Source: Siphonodentalium dalli (lineage: Eukaryota; Mollusca; Scaphopoda; Gadilida; Siphonodentaliidae). Taken from it: 64,000 bases of DNA. The translations under genes were made by a program, and so were the position numbers. The stretch covers positions 48,244,073 through 48,308,072 of the forward strand of contig CP136064.1 of assembly GCA_032622095.1 (NCBI GenBank), written 5' to 3'. The first letter of the stretch is position 1. Each line of letters starts with the position of its first letter. The notes beneath the pieces are model-generated. The model searched no databases. It saw only the letters and a program-made list of their open reading frames with translations, and was not told the DNA's origin. Below, piece by piece: positions 1 through 11,091 of the stretch.

Positions 1-740
1 GTTAGAGATTGCATACTAAAAAGAGGTTGAAATTGTTCTTATAGTTTGCTATAAAACTCCAATCATTATTTAATGTGAAAAGAACAGACCAGAAATTGGC
101 AGAATCAGTAAACGAACAGACCGTAATCTCAATCTCGTTGTAATCCGAATCTGGATTCGGATTCCGATTACGGACTCAAATGTTCGTAATGTAAACAAAC
201 CGAGATTTCGCCACCTCGGAGTTCAAAAACACAATAAAACATAAGAATCCGTCTCTTGTGTACAAATTATTGCAGAATATAAACGATCTATATCAAAGAA
301 TTTTAAATGCGGAGACAAATTTGTTTTATTGAATGTAAACTTGGAGAATATTACTGAAATTAGCCAAATAATAACGCTATTGATAGTAACGCTGGGGGAC
401 ACTTCGGTTGATGGCGAAGCAAATCATTGTTGATTGTCACTTTCATAATGTCCATTTCATAATTCCATCCATAAAATACCGCCCGAACGCATGTCGATTT
501 CGAATTCGGCGGATACGTCACCATTGACCGAATTCATATGAACCTGCATGGATATGTCTTCTGTTGTGTTCGTTATTATAAAGTTTCTTCTTATTCAAGA
601 AATAGTAGGATTATATGATATCGATGGATTATCAGATACACGTATGTACTATCATCTAGTCTTATAGCAATTTCATGTTTAAAATGGTTTGTTTCGTTAA
701 ATGCAGTCGTTTTGCACAATAGTCTCTGTATAGACAACAG
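1..740. other. unassigned AT-rich sequence
   Basis: No coding exon, RNA gene or bounded repeat could be supported here. A short imperfect inverted repeat rich in AATCCGAAT/ATTCGGATT occurs at about 125-175. Nothing in it resembles the flanking elements. Confidence 0.5.
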
Positions 741-883
741 GCATATGTTCTAGGGACGTGGCTAGAAGTTTCCTCAAATTTCCGGCCAACTGCACCCCCC
801 CCCCCCCATTGAACCAAACATCAATCTCACAGGTTCGCAGAATTCCATTTGCTCCCCTTGGAAATATCCAACCTGACAAACAC
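741..883. repeat. TTGGAAATTTCC-family fragment, left half
   Basis: Remnant of a dispersed repeat family found at least six times in the window. It shows the family marks: a phrase like ACGTGGCTAGA, a poly-C run, and short TTGGAAA/TTTCCAAC blocks. It breaks off at 887 where the next element inserts and resumes at 2422. The intact order of these blocks can be seen near 43,130-43,200. Confidence 0.6.
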
Positions 884-887
884 TAAG

Positions 888-2421
888 GTGACGTTTACAC
901 ATAGCCGGTGAAGCCGTTACCCGGCGAACCCGTTAGTCGGCGAAGGTTGGGCAGAGTGTTTACACATCGCCGGCGAAGATACGCATATATTCATGTGTCT
1001 CCTTTACTTGTTAATAGTTTTCGTTTTAGTTCTCACTGAACTGCAATGTGATATTGCTGTACACCTGTAAACATCTAGCCGCTTCCTGTTAGAGATATGG
1101 TTGGGCAGTATAGTGAAATGAAACTTTTTAGAAATGGAAATGCTGAAATTATTAATATCCAACTCAAACTTTCAGGTATTGCTATTGGTAATTTTATAGA
1201 TATTTAAAAAACATTGTTAATGGTTTGTTTGGATTCATATACAGCCTGTGAAGTGAGTGTCGCACCAAAAGCATGGCCATTGTCAGTTTTGATATATTTT
1301 CGTCGCATACATCTACAAATTGGTGTCTAATCATTCGGATTGGATTTTATATTATATATATAAGTTTCAACATCGCGAATCAAATGTGACACATTTTCCG
1401 TTCGCACATTATACAATAAAATATGTTTTTCATTTTACTCGGGCGTTCACCATGTCCATGTATATAGGGCCGTGGCGATGGGGTGTCTCATCCCAACTTT
1501 AATCAAAATATTCAAAAGCTGGAAATTTCATACCTGACACGGCAATAGTTGGACATTTGACACCAGCAATATGTTGAAATTGTTCTCGTAGTTTTATTTT
1601 CAACAATTTGTTATTGGTGATTTCTTTAGGCAACATTTGCTTATTTTTTTAACAAATTGTTGGACTGAAATGACCATCAGTTGGAAATGATCCAACCTTA
1701 TTAGAGGTGCGTCAAGTTTGGAAAATGTCCAACAATTGGAAATATTAAGGCTGAATGCTAGGGTTTTGCAATTTTCAGGGTTCAGATTAAAAAAAATTCT
1801 CACACCTGCCATAACCACGGTCGGTCGATAAATTCCAAAGATGAACAGTCCCACACTCAGATTTAGATTATTGAACTAATTGTCCATTAAGTTTGAATCC
1901 ATAGAAACGTGCCATCCCATTTCCTCCATATATATATATATGGACATACATGTACATGAATTAATTCCCTCGAATGCGCAACAAATGTACCATGCACGTG
2001 CAGAGTATGTGTACCATCATCGGTTAGTATTTATAATAATAGCTTATAACCAAGGTGCGTGACCACCGACCTGACAGCTGATTAGAGACAATCAAACTGG
2101 CACACTGACCAATATATACACAGGTGAAAAGCGGGCTGGTCTATCAGCGATTACACAATAATATTGTTCGAGTTAATTGTTGAAAGGAAATCACCCATGA
2201 CGACATGACCCCAGATAAACATCTAACTTAACCGCAGAGCGAATTAGAATCCATACGACAATCAGGTGCTTGTACTAAATAATTTTATCCAAAAGTTGAA
2301 AACCGTATGGCTGAGTATCCGGATAGCCGTAATTCTTACCCGGCGAAGTATAAACACTCTATTGTTATCGCTGCCGGCTAAAGCGAATGCGATCTTCGCC
2401 GGGTAATGTATAAACACCCCC
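888..2421. mobile_element. TIR DNA transposon with paired subterminal repeats, non-autonomous
   Basis: The left end begins GTGACGTTTACACAT and the right end, read inward on the other strand, begins GGGGGTGTTTATACAT. Each end has two spaced copies of a GTTTAYAC-n-GCCGG motif with GAAG nearby: left at about 890-915 and 957-980, right at about 2,340-2,360 and 2,390-2,420. That is the usual arrangement of transposase-binding sites. TAAG flanks both sides (884-887, 2422-2425) and the outer flanks together read as one continuous older repeat, so this is an insertion. About 1.53 kb long with no long reading frame. An internal TTGGAAATTTCC-family copy lies at about 1,455-1,765. The superfamily was not identified. 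Confidence 0.65.
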
Positions 2422-2603
2422 TAAGATTGGAAAATTACCAACTTTTACTGGTTGAAAAAAATCAAACAATGAGAACAATGCCAACCTATATATGGTGTCA
2501 AATTAATGTCCAACTAATGTTGTGTCTGCATGAAATTTCCGACTGCTGGAATGTACCAAAGTTTAGTTTAGATATATTTATTTCAAATATATGTCAAATT
2601 TAG
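2422..2603. repeat. TTGGAAATTTCC-family fragment, right half
   Basis: Continuation of the repeat interrupted at 887. It shows short blocks such as TTGGAAAATTACCAAC and the phrase about fibres of AATTTCC spacing seen in intact family members. It ends in AT-rich sequence near 2,600. Confidence 0.5.
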
Positions 2604-4087
2604 ATAACACATGATATATAACACATACATTTGTTTATACATACAAAGGAATTGGGGGACAAGTGCTGACTCACTTAAGGGTACCCCCTCTCCCGTATGT
2701 TATTACACTGAAAAAATAAATAATTAGTAATGCCAAAGCAACATGACTACCAAAACAAGTTGAACATATATACAGATCACTGCATGGACACCCCCTCTCC
2801 CGAGTTAGTCATAAGTTTGTACTAGTATATGTATTTATTTAATATCGGATTTGTTTGTTGTGTTTGCTGGCTTGTACGTATCATTATTTGGAACAGTTAT
2901 AGTCAAAATAATCCTGATTTTCCTCACTTATGAATGACTGCACAGCTAAGCAAATTGTACCAAAGTTCGGGGTGGGGGTCGAGACACCCAACCAACCCCT
3001 GTCGTCACGTCCCTGTTCAACTGACAAGTTTCGTGTGTTCTTCACAACATCTTCGGAATTTGATTCAGGAGGCCTAGAGCTGTCACGTTTAGATATGCTT
3101 GCCCTAATCAATAAACACACTTTATCTTGAAAAAAAGATGCGATTAAGTCGGATTGGTAGCAAATTATGTGCCGTGTATATACACATAGAAGAAAAGCAT
3201 GACTTTCACAACAAACATGAACCTTATAAATATAAGATACAAATGATACTTGTGTCAAATACATGAGCCATGTTTGACGCTGGGAGAACATTAAACATAG
3301 TTTCGGAGACCACTTGGATTTCAAAATCTGACCTAGAATCGGGAATTAGCCCCGCCCCCGTAATCGGCTTCGGATTCTGAATCCGGATTTTTGCGAAATA
3401 ACCCAGAAAGCTTGATGCATCAGTTTGTAAACACTATAACCCAAGGAGCTGCAAAGGGAATTTTCCGGACTTGGAAATGTCGGTCTCGGGTGCAGTTGGA
3501 ATTCCAAGATGGACACCCTCCAACGGAAAATCTCTATAAGCAACGTCGCAGTATACGCCTCTATATAGATAAAGATATCTTCCATATGATAAAACTGCTT
3601 AGAATAGAACAGCAGAATAATATTCAGGTGGTTGGCAGGGGTTGGTGTACTTTGCGCGAATGGATATCTTCGACCTCCACACACTCTCTGGTATGGGGCA
3701 TATATTATTGTAAACGACTCTTTATCGTGATCGTATATACGGCAGTCTGCCAGATATCTGATTATTCTTATTTTACTCAGTCTGCCAGATATCTGATTGC
3801 TTTTATTTTGGCGGGCATATGTCATTTGATACTCGATCAGTTGTAAATAAAGCGACAAATTCGAAATGTATTGCAGTTAAAAGGGTCTATACCGTTGCAG
3901 ACCCGTGGTCAATTGTCAAATGTGGTTCAAAATGATATTTAAAGATGTTCCCATATAACCATCACCAGCAATGTCGTTCAAACTAAGACTGAATTAGCGT
4001 TTCAGCTAGAGTCCTAATAGATCGAAGTATTTACAACAATAGAACAATTGTTTAGCATGCATGAGACCATGCAGGATATTAATTTGC
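2604..4087. other. unassigned region with repeat scraps
   Basis: No supported gene. Contents seen: a TTGGAAATTTCC-family end in reverse orientation at about 2,945-3,030; a 38 bp tandem duplication (GTCTGCCAGATATCTGATT twice) at about 3,740-3,800; and a segment at 3,958-4,052 that is the diverged reverse complement of 11,118-11,215. Open frames of 146-170 codons exist on both strands, but they overlap each other and run through the repeat scraps, so I do not call them genes. Confidence 0.5.
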
Positions 4088-4091
4088 TTAA

Positions 4092-4335
4092 CCCTGTTTA
4101 CACTGAAGCATCATTGATGAGTATATCTATCCCATATGAAATGTTCAGATAATAAGTTCAACAAACGTGTGTTGAACTTATAATCTGAACATTTCCCTCA
4201 ATCAATATGGCTCCTTCTACACTTTCATTTACCTGTCATCTGCTGTTATCACCTTAACATCCCTCTAATGAATAATATACCATTCCAATGTACACATTTT
4301 AACTGGCTGGGGTAATCCATTTAGTATAGAAAGGG
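4092..4335. mobile_element. TTAA-flanked MITE, CCCT-terminus family (piggyBac-like)
   Basis: The element is bounded by TTAA on both sides (4088-4091, 4336-4339) and has termini CCCTGTTTACACT and, on the other strand, CCCTTTCTATACT. TTAA targets with CCC-starting ends are typical of piggyBac-mobilised elements. About 244 bp with no coding capacity. An internal hairpin has AAATGTTCAGAT in inverted copies. Related copies: 5,660-8,175 (interrupted) and a degraded one at 13,406-13,692. Confidence 0.75.
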
Positions 4336-5655
4336 TTAAACAGAAAGCATCTCGCCATTCGTTTACGAATTGTGACTTCAGATGAACAATACGATGTGGA
4401 TGGATGATGAATTCAGGGTCCCATCCAGTAGGTTGACAACAACTACGCGAGTGTATATAACCTAATTTAAGTGACCATTTTATCTCGAAAATTACGATGG
4501 AAACATGACGTGAAACTCAGGCCCTTACATTGTTCAATGAGGAGTTATTTTGCTTTGTGGAAAACATAACACAGATTGCACTGTAACAGTAAATGTGCAC
4601 AAACCGTACGGTATACTTTCAACAAACAGATATCGTCACTGCGTGGGGGAATGTTGATAATGAAAGTAAGAACAAATTCGTTCTGTTTTGTTCATGTGCT
4701 TGGTAATAATGGTTTAACTTTGTATGATTTATCAGTTGTACCCACCGCAAACGCATTGAGGCACTTTATATAAAGCTTCTATAAAACTTCTAATACCCAG
4801 ATCACATTAAATACAACATATTCCATATTATATACATTTCAAAGAGGAAGCTCCAACACATTGTGTTATCAACTTATCCGGTAGAAAAAACCGTGAACAC
4901 GTTATTTTTGTCGAGGTACGGAAATGTGTTCTGAGTGGTTTTGTGCTTAATTTTTATCTGGAATGTTCTGCCGGTCTATTATTCTGGATGCTACAGGGGG
5001 GGGGGGGGGGGGGGTTCTGCAACTCAAAAAAAAGTTTTTTTGACTGTTTTTGCAACGAGTTTGGCTTAAAACACCATATAATAAGAGAAATAATGTAATT
5101 ATAACTGCTAAACTGCATGACTGCAGGCAGTTATCGTGTTGTATTTTGTTGCAAATTTTGATATCCAAGATGGCCGCTGGCAGCCATGTTTTTTTGGCCG
5201 AATGACCCCAAAATGACTCGTTCCTATTTACATGTCAATGCTAACATCCATGATAAATAGTATGCACCAAAATTCATATACAGCTGTTTACAGTGAATTC
5301 ACCCCGCAAATCTCTGTTTTAGTGTTAAAAGGGGGTGGGTGTCCAAAAAACTGCCGAAAACGGAAAACATTTTGGACGCGGGGGTAGGTGGGTCCCAACA
5401 AGGGTCGAAAGGTAAAAATCAGCATACGTGCCTGAAAATTTGTCCGATCCCCCCCCCCCTGGATCTGGATGTTAGGGGAATAACTCTGGGAGGCTTTATG
5501 GTAAATATGAGAAGCTATCACTTGGAGGACACTCCTTGGCCACAGCTGTTCTGTATCCTTATGAAATATATATTTTTGGTATTATTTCATGTCAACAATA
5601 AATCAATAACTCTGACTATGTATATACTATGTTATATAAATCGGGGACTCAAATA
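4336..5655. other. unassigned region with repeat fragments
   Basis: No gene supported. Holds a fragment at about 4,793-4,955 similar to the palindromic element at 27,358-27,605; a 20+ base poly-G run near 4,997; a single isolated unit (about 5,163-5,275) of the ~160 bp tandem repeat that is amplified at 6,048-7,245; and poly-C/G-rich dispersed sequence at 5,325-5,470. Confidence 0.5.
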
Positions 5656-5790
5656 TTAACCCTTTCAATACTAAAGCAGCATTAATGAGTAGTTATCCCA
5701 CAGGAAATGTTCAGATAATAAGACCAACAATCTACCATATGTGACTCGCCATATCAAATCCAGTCGTAAGTCGGGATTGTTTTACCCTGT

Positions 5791-5859
5791 GCCAATGCAT
5801 TCTCTTATATATGCGAGTCGACCATAGGTCGCCTCGCATATATAAGAGAATGCATTGGC
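5791..5859. repeat. left TIR hairpin
   Basis: A 69-base near-perfect palindrome with arms GCCAATGCATTCTCTTATAT... and their complement, a 27 bp perfect outer stem, and an inner CGACC/GGTCG stem around an ATA loop. Confidence 0.85.
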
Positions 5860-6047
5860 CTAACAATTTTTTATCTTTTTTTTTTTAAATAAATGTTTCT
5901 TACATTTTTTTGGACATAAAATAAATGAAAGTGTCAATGACACTGTAGCTCAACTTGGAAAGGGAATTATTTCATGTGTTAAAGTCAATGGAGTGATTAG
6001 GAATGTGGAAAGTTGAAATGCCTAGTTATGCAAAGAGTAAAATCTAA

Positions 6048-7245
6048 GATGGCCGCTGGCAGCCATGTTTTTTTGCCAAATGACCCCAAAAAGAGTGGTT
6101 CCCATTTACATGTCATTATTAACATCCAGTACAAATTTCATGATGATCTGACAAATGATACGACCTGTAGCCTGTGTCAAAGGATTTAGTCATGCAAAGA
6201 GTAAAATCCCAGATGGCTGCTGGCAGCCATGTTTTTTGGCCAAATGACTCCAAAATGAATAATTCCCATCTACATGTCATTGTTAATATCCGTAACAAAT
6301 TTCATGAAGATCTGACCAAAGCTACGACATGTAGGCTGCGCCAAAGGATTTAGTCATGCAAATAGTTAAATGCAAGATGGCTTCTGGTGGCCATTTTTCG
6401 TTCCCATCTACATGTCAATATTAACATCCATGACAAATTTCATGATGATCAGACGAGCAGTATGACCTGTAGCCCGCGCCAATGGATTGAATTTTGAAAT
6501 CCAAAATGGCGGCTGGTGGCCATGTATTTTGCCGAATGACCCCAAAATAACTCGTTCCCATCTACATGACAATGTCAACATTCATGACAAATTTCATAAA
6601 GATCGGACCAAAGGTACGACCTGTAGCCCGTGCTAGTGGATTGAATTTTGAAATCCAAGATGGCCGCTGGCGGCCATGTTGTTTGTCCGAATAACCCCAA
6701 AATGACTTGTTCCCATCTACATTCCAATTTCAACAGCCATGACAAATTTCATGATGATAAGACTAAAGGTACGACCTGTAGCCCGTGCTAAAGGATTTAG
6801 TCATACAAAGAGTAAAATCCAAAATGGCTGCTGGCGGCCATGTTTTTTTGCCAAATGACCCCAAAATGACTCGTTCCCATCTACATGTCATTGTTAACAT
6901 CAATGAAAATATTTATGATGATCCGACCAAAGGTACGACTTGTAGGCCGTGCCAAAGAATTAGTCATGCAAAGAGTAAAATCTAAGATGGCTGCCGGTGG
7001 CCATGTTTTTTGGCCGAACAACCCCAAAATTACTCGTTCCCATCTACATGTCAATATAAACATCCATGACAAATTTCATGATGATCAGATGAACAGTACG
7101 ACCTGTAGCCCGTTCTAATGGATTGAATATTGAAATCCAAGATGGCCACTGGCGGCCATGTTTTTTTCCCGAATGAACCAAAAATGACTCGTTCCCATCT
7201 ACATGTCAGAAAGGTACGACCTGTAGCCCATGCTAAAGGAAATTG
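6048..7245. repeat. eight tandem units of ~155-165 bp
   Basis: Units can be counted from the conserved start ATGGCNGCTGGYGGCCAT at 6,048, 6,213, 6,377, 6,506, 6,660, 6,824, 6,987 and 7,142. Spacings are 165, 164, 129, 154, 164, 163 and 155. Each unit also has ACTCGTTCCCATCTACATGT and GACAAATTTCATGATGAT blocks. The unit start is itself palindromic (ATGGCCGC-TG-GCGGCCAT at 6,660). Short reading frames of 60-90 codons on both strands repeat with the units and are not genes. Confidence 0.85.
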
Positions 7246-7493
7246 TTGACGCATCACGCACACACGCACACACACACACGCACGACGGACGACAAAGCCA
7301 TGACAATAGCTCAAACTTTACAAAGTAAAGTTGAGCTAAAAAACATCCATTACCCTGCAGGGAGCCCCACACATATATAGAAGCATATAGAAGAGAGTCG
7401 TCTGCTCATGTTTGCCTGGGGCTCTGTATGGGTAAAATTATAAAATTGTTAAAGAATACAAGAAAATATTATTAAAATGTAAAAAATTGTAAG

Positions 7494-7562
7494 GCCAATG
7501 CATTCTCTTATATATGCGAGGCGACCTATGGTCGACTCGCATATATAAGAGAATGCATTGGC
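7494..7562. repeat. right TIR hairpin
   Basis: Exact reverse-complement counterpart of the hairpin at 5,791-5,859. Because each hairpin is nearly self-complementary, the four arms can pair in more than one way. Confidence 0.85.
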
Positions 7563-8690
7563 ACAGGGTAAAAAAAATCCCGACTTACGACTGGATTTGA
7601 TATGGCGGGTCACATATGTCGTTATATATGGTCGTGTTTTTTGTTTGGTTTTTTGTTTGGAACTTTTTATTTAAAGACATATTATGGAATTGTTCGGGTA
7701 CGTGAAGCTGGTAAGTTAGTATCCAGGAACCATGCCAACTGGAAGGATGTAGCATTCTACTACCATAGCCGAAAATCTGAAGCAAATCGACCGTACCACT
7801 CCATAGAAAACATCGTCCTAACTACGCTCAAATGTAAATATTTACTTCTAGATTCAGGACGCAACTATCGGCGATAAACTTACGAGAATGATTTCGCCAT
7901 CGAACGTTACTGCATTTCATTGATATATAAGAATGACGGTGTGTTGTCAATTTGGAAATAATATTTGTGAAATATAACTACCATTTCTAATTGATCACCC
8001 TACTGGAGTGTTTCACATCACTTAAAACATTTCTCTCAATAAAAATGGCGACCCGTCTGCGCTGTTATTTATCTGTCGTCTGTTTGTATCACCTGAACAT
8101 CCCTCCAAATCAATAATAGACCACTCCGATGTACACTTTGTAACTGACTGGGAGAATCCATTTAGTACAAAAGGGTTAAAGGTACGGTTGGCCTTGGCGG
8201 TGGGTATCCTGTGAAAATATTTCCACCCGTCAACAACCGCCACAAACAGAAAGAACATCAAAATGTAGACAGACTTTGTCCGTATATAAATAAAAATATC
8301 GCATAAACAGTATGTTATTCTCATATGTTTAACCATTGTTATGTAAACAAAAGCATAAAAAGTAACTTTTCTGGTGTTTGTTTATATTATGATGGTAAAC
8401 ATAAAGAGCGTTCTTTGTTGGTGAATTCCTTATATGGAACTAATAAAGAGCGTTTATGCCATTTGTGTGTGATTAGCCAGTAGCATTGTGCTGTCCTCTG
8501 TAACCCAATAAGGCCCTTGCTTAGGTAAAATATAGTAGGTATTTATGATAACATGCTGTTTACGCGATGGTCATGGTATATATGAACGAAACTGTATTAG
8601 TCCGGGAGCTAATAGGGGTACCCTTGCACCCCCCTGGGACTTAACTTCACCCCACTAGTCTTGTTCCTTATTGAATTCTTCAACTTTTAA

Positions 8691-9210
8691 AGGTGGATTA
8701 TCTCTTTGTAAACATGTATTATATAGTTACCGGGGTATAAAATATTAGATTTGAATCGAAGACTCCTGTCCGGAAATGCTTCTATCGATTAATATTAATT
8801 TTATTTGGAATATTTTCTGGTCTAAAATGGTGTGTTTGTTCAGCTAACGAACAATAGTGGTTACTGTTAACAGAGACCAGAAATTATATTGTGCAATTTT
8901 GTCACAAATAAACGTTAATTATACTCATTATCGCTTATATCTGTGGAACAAAACAGTAGAAACAACCAATCTGTGACATTTGACATTCGTTGCGTAGCCG
9001 TAGGAACAGCCCAGTGCTCTATATCGCAATACGGTCTCATCCGAATGGTCGGTTCTAAAAATAGTAACATAAATGGGCCCGATTTAATATTCGAAATAAA
9101 ATCAATATTAATTGATAGAAGCTTTTCCGGACATAGGTCTTCAGTTCATATCTATTATTTTATACCCACGCAACTATTTAAAATTTGTTATTTAAAGAGA
9201 TAATCCATCT
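8691..9210. mobile_element. AGGTGGATT-family TTAA MITE
   Basis: 520 bp with termini AGGTGGATTATCTCTTT and, at the right on the other strand, AGATGGATTATCTCTTT. TTAA flanks it (8687-8690, 9211-9214). The uninterrupted mirror arm of the host element (about 10,900-10,925 reversed) shows the empty site with one TTAA, which proves the insertion. Confidence 0.85.
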
Positions 9211-9620
9211 TTAAGCAATGTTAACAAGAAAACAAAGTGGCCGCAGAGACTCCAGACAAGATGGCGTCCATCATGGCGGCCATTTTTTATATGCACCAGG
9301 TCTCTTTGATCGCCGTTATAGTAAAGATGATTTCACATGAGGTTTTGTTTTCCGTTCGATTCGTTATGGTAATATACAACTCTTACAAATTAGCCAAAAA
9401 TCCGACACAAAAATCCAATATGGCGGCCAAGGTGGCCACCGAAATGTGAAAAATTGCTATTTTTCGGACATTTCACCACCTTTCGTTTGTCTCTGTGGGA
9501 AAATATTGGCACCTTGACGCGATTTTATACATTTATCGTCCAGAAGAGTCATTACTTCACCTCAGTATTTACAACTCAACTGTCAGCATGTGTGGAGTTT
9601 TCTCGACCATAATGCCCAAC

Positions 9621-10140
9621 ACTCTTAGAACAAATGTGTATAAATACTACACAAAATGTGTTACATTTGATCTTAAACAAAATTGTGTTGAAATGACACA
9701 TGACATATAATTATTAAATATGTCCGTGGAATATCATCAACGTTGAATATGATTGAATATGTGAGTGTATCATAGTTATTAGATGAAATGTGTTCTATTG
9801 GAGACACAAAACTCGTAAAGGCTACCACAGAACAAACAATTGGCAGCAGCTTTAAAAAAATTTATACGCTATGTTTGTGTAAAAACTGAACAACACATAA
9901 TTGTGTAGCACAAAGTTTTAAAGCAGCTGCCATTTTTTATTATGGCAGCTTTTACGAGGTTTATGTTTCAAATAGAAAATATCTCATATATTCAATATAA
10001 TATACTCACATATTCACTCATATTCAATGTTGAGAAAATTCCACCGACACATTTATGTCATGTTGCATTTCTACACAACTTTGTTTAAGATCAAATGTAA
10101 CACATATTGTGTAGTATTTATACACATTTGTTCTAAGAGT
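9621..10140. mobile_element. palindromic MITE in the loop of the foldback element
   Basis: Inverted ends ACTCTTAGAACAAATGTG and complement extend inward about 90 bp (ACTACACAAAATGTG and TTGATCTTAAAC blocks on both sides). 520 bp, non-coding. No clear target-site duplication. In the second copy of the locus only its right arm remains, starting at 30,065 just after the gap, and a 100 bp deletion has removed the right tip. Confidence 0.7.
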
Positions 10141-11091
10141 GAATGATGTGAACATGAGGGAATTTCGGTGATTTTTCAAAATTTGTCGGCCATTGTGGGC
10201 GCCATTCTGGATTTGGGGGACTTTTATTTGGATGCAATATAAGGAAAGTTATTCAACTAAGTGTTCCCAACTCTCAATAGTAAGCAGGTGTGGAGTTGTC
10301 GTGACAATAACTCTCACTGATGTTAAAATCAGCGATTTTCGGTGATTTTTCTATTTCTGGTGACCATTTTGGCCGCCATCTTGGATTTGGGTGAATATTC
10401 CTCAACTCAGGTATAAGAGGAATCCTAGCCCGAGTATCTCCTGCACATATATAATCATGGCTGGAGTAATAATAGCAATAACACTCATTGATTCGAAACA
10501 GACATTGCGTTATTAGCGTCGTTTTGGCTTTGACCGGATTATACCGGCATTTGGGGAAAACGTGATATCGGACAAAAATATCCGTCAAGGAATATATATT
10601 ATGGTCCCCGTGTGTTCGCCAATGACTCTTCTAGACGATAAATGTATAAAATCGCGTCAAGGTGCCAATATTTTCCCACAGAGACAAACGAAAGGTGGTG
10701 AAATGTCCGAAAAATAGCAATTTTTCACATTTCGGCGGCCATCTTGGCCGCCATATTGGATTATTGTGTCCGGAAAACAAGACCGCATGTGACATCATCT
10801 TTACTATATCGGCGATCAAAGAGACCTGGTGCATATGCAAAAAATGGCCGCCATGATGGACGCCATCTTGTCTGGAGTCTCTGCGGCCAGTTTTTTTTCT
10901 TGTTAACATTGCTTAAAAGTTGAAGAATTCAATAAGGAACAAGACTAGTGGGGTGAAGTTAAGTCCCAGGGGGGGGGGGGGGTGCCAGGGTACCCCTATT
11001 AGCTCCCGGAATATATGCGTTTTAATGTTTTTCTGTTTACGGTGTTTGGAACAAATATGAATATTTTCGACAAGTAAGGCCTCACGTGCCT

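Larger units (their letters stand above)
5736..7618. mobile_element. TIR element with a 69-base hairpin inside each terminal repeat
   Basis: Terminal inverted repeats of about 124-125 bp start CATATGTGAC at the left and mirror this at the right (ending GTCACATATG). Each TIR continues through a segment beginning CCATATCAAATCCAGTCG and then a long perfect hairpin. The core (5,945-7,338) is bounded by inverted AGCTCAACTT motifs and holds eight tandem units plus a CA/ACG microsatellite near 7,255-7,285. No transposase frame. No convincing target-site duplication was found, so the superfamily is open. Confidence 0.7.
5660..8175. mobile_element. CCCT-terminus TTAA element split by later insertions
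   Basis: The left part (5,660-5,735) begins CCCTTTCAATACTAAAG after TTAA 5656-5659. The right part (about 8,030-8,175) ends in AAAAGGG before TTAA 8176-8179. Both parts match the intact element at 4,092-4,335 in order and orientation. The interruption holds the 1.9 kb hairpin-TIR element and a further ~400 bp repeat (7,619-8,025), part of which (about 7,795-8,025) is a diverged copy of 60,890-61,130. The right TTAA is shared with the next element, which starts at 8,180. Confidence 0.65.
8598..11013. mobile_element. long-inverted-repeat (foldback) DNA element
   Basis: Ends begin TAGTCCGGGAGCTAATAGGG on both strands. The inverted arms run through 8,598-8,690 plus 9,211-9,555 on the left and 10,615-11,013 on the right, so most of the element can fold on itself. 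TAT flanks both sides (8595-8597, 11014-11016) where intact MITE copies have a single TAT, giving a 3 bp target-site duplication as in PIF/Harbinger-type elements. That family assignment is inference. Short frames in the arms mirror each other and are not genes. The right half is repeated at 30,118-30,883. Confidence 0.75.
8180..11091. mobile_element. AGGTACGG-family TTAA MITE, split by a 2.4 kb insertion
   Basis: Ends AGGTACGGTTGGCC and ...GGCCTCACGTGCCT, with TTAA on both sides (8176-8179, 11092-11095). Without the inserted element (8,598-11,013) it matches the intact ~495 bp copies at 26,860-27,353, 40,844-41,337 and 48,847-49,344. No coding capacity. Its left TTAA is the right TTAA of the preceding CCCT-family element. 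Confidence 0.8.

Noticed and set aside
3346-3858. Overlapping 170- and 151-codon frames on opposite strands
   Set aside because: Mutually overlapping, no domain, contains a 38 bp tandem duplication. Chance open frames.
6048-7245. CRISPR-like array
   Set aside because: Repeats are ~160 bp whole units, not short repeats with unique spacers, and the genome is eukaryotic.
7051-7314. 87-codon frame and neighbours in the ATGGCCGC tandem array
   Set aside because: Repeat-derived, recurs with each unit on both strands.
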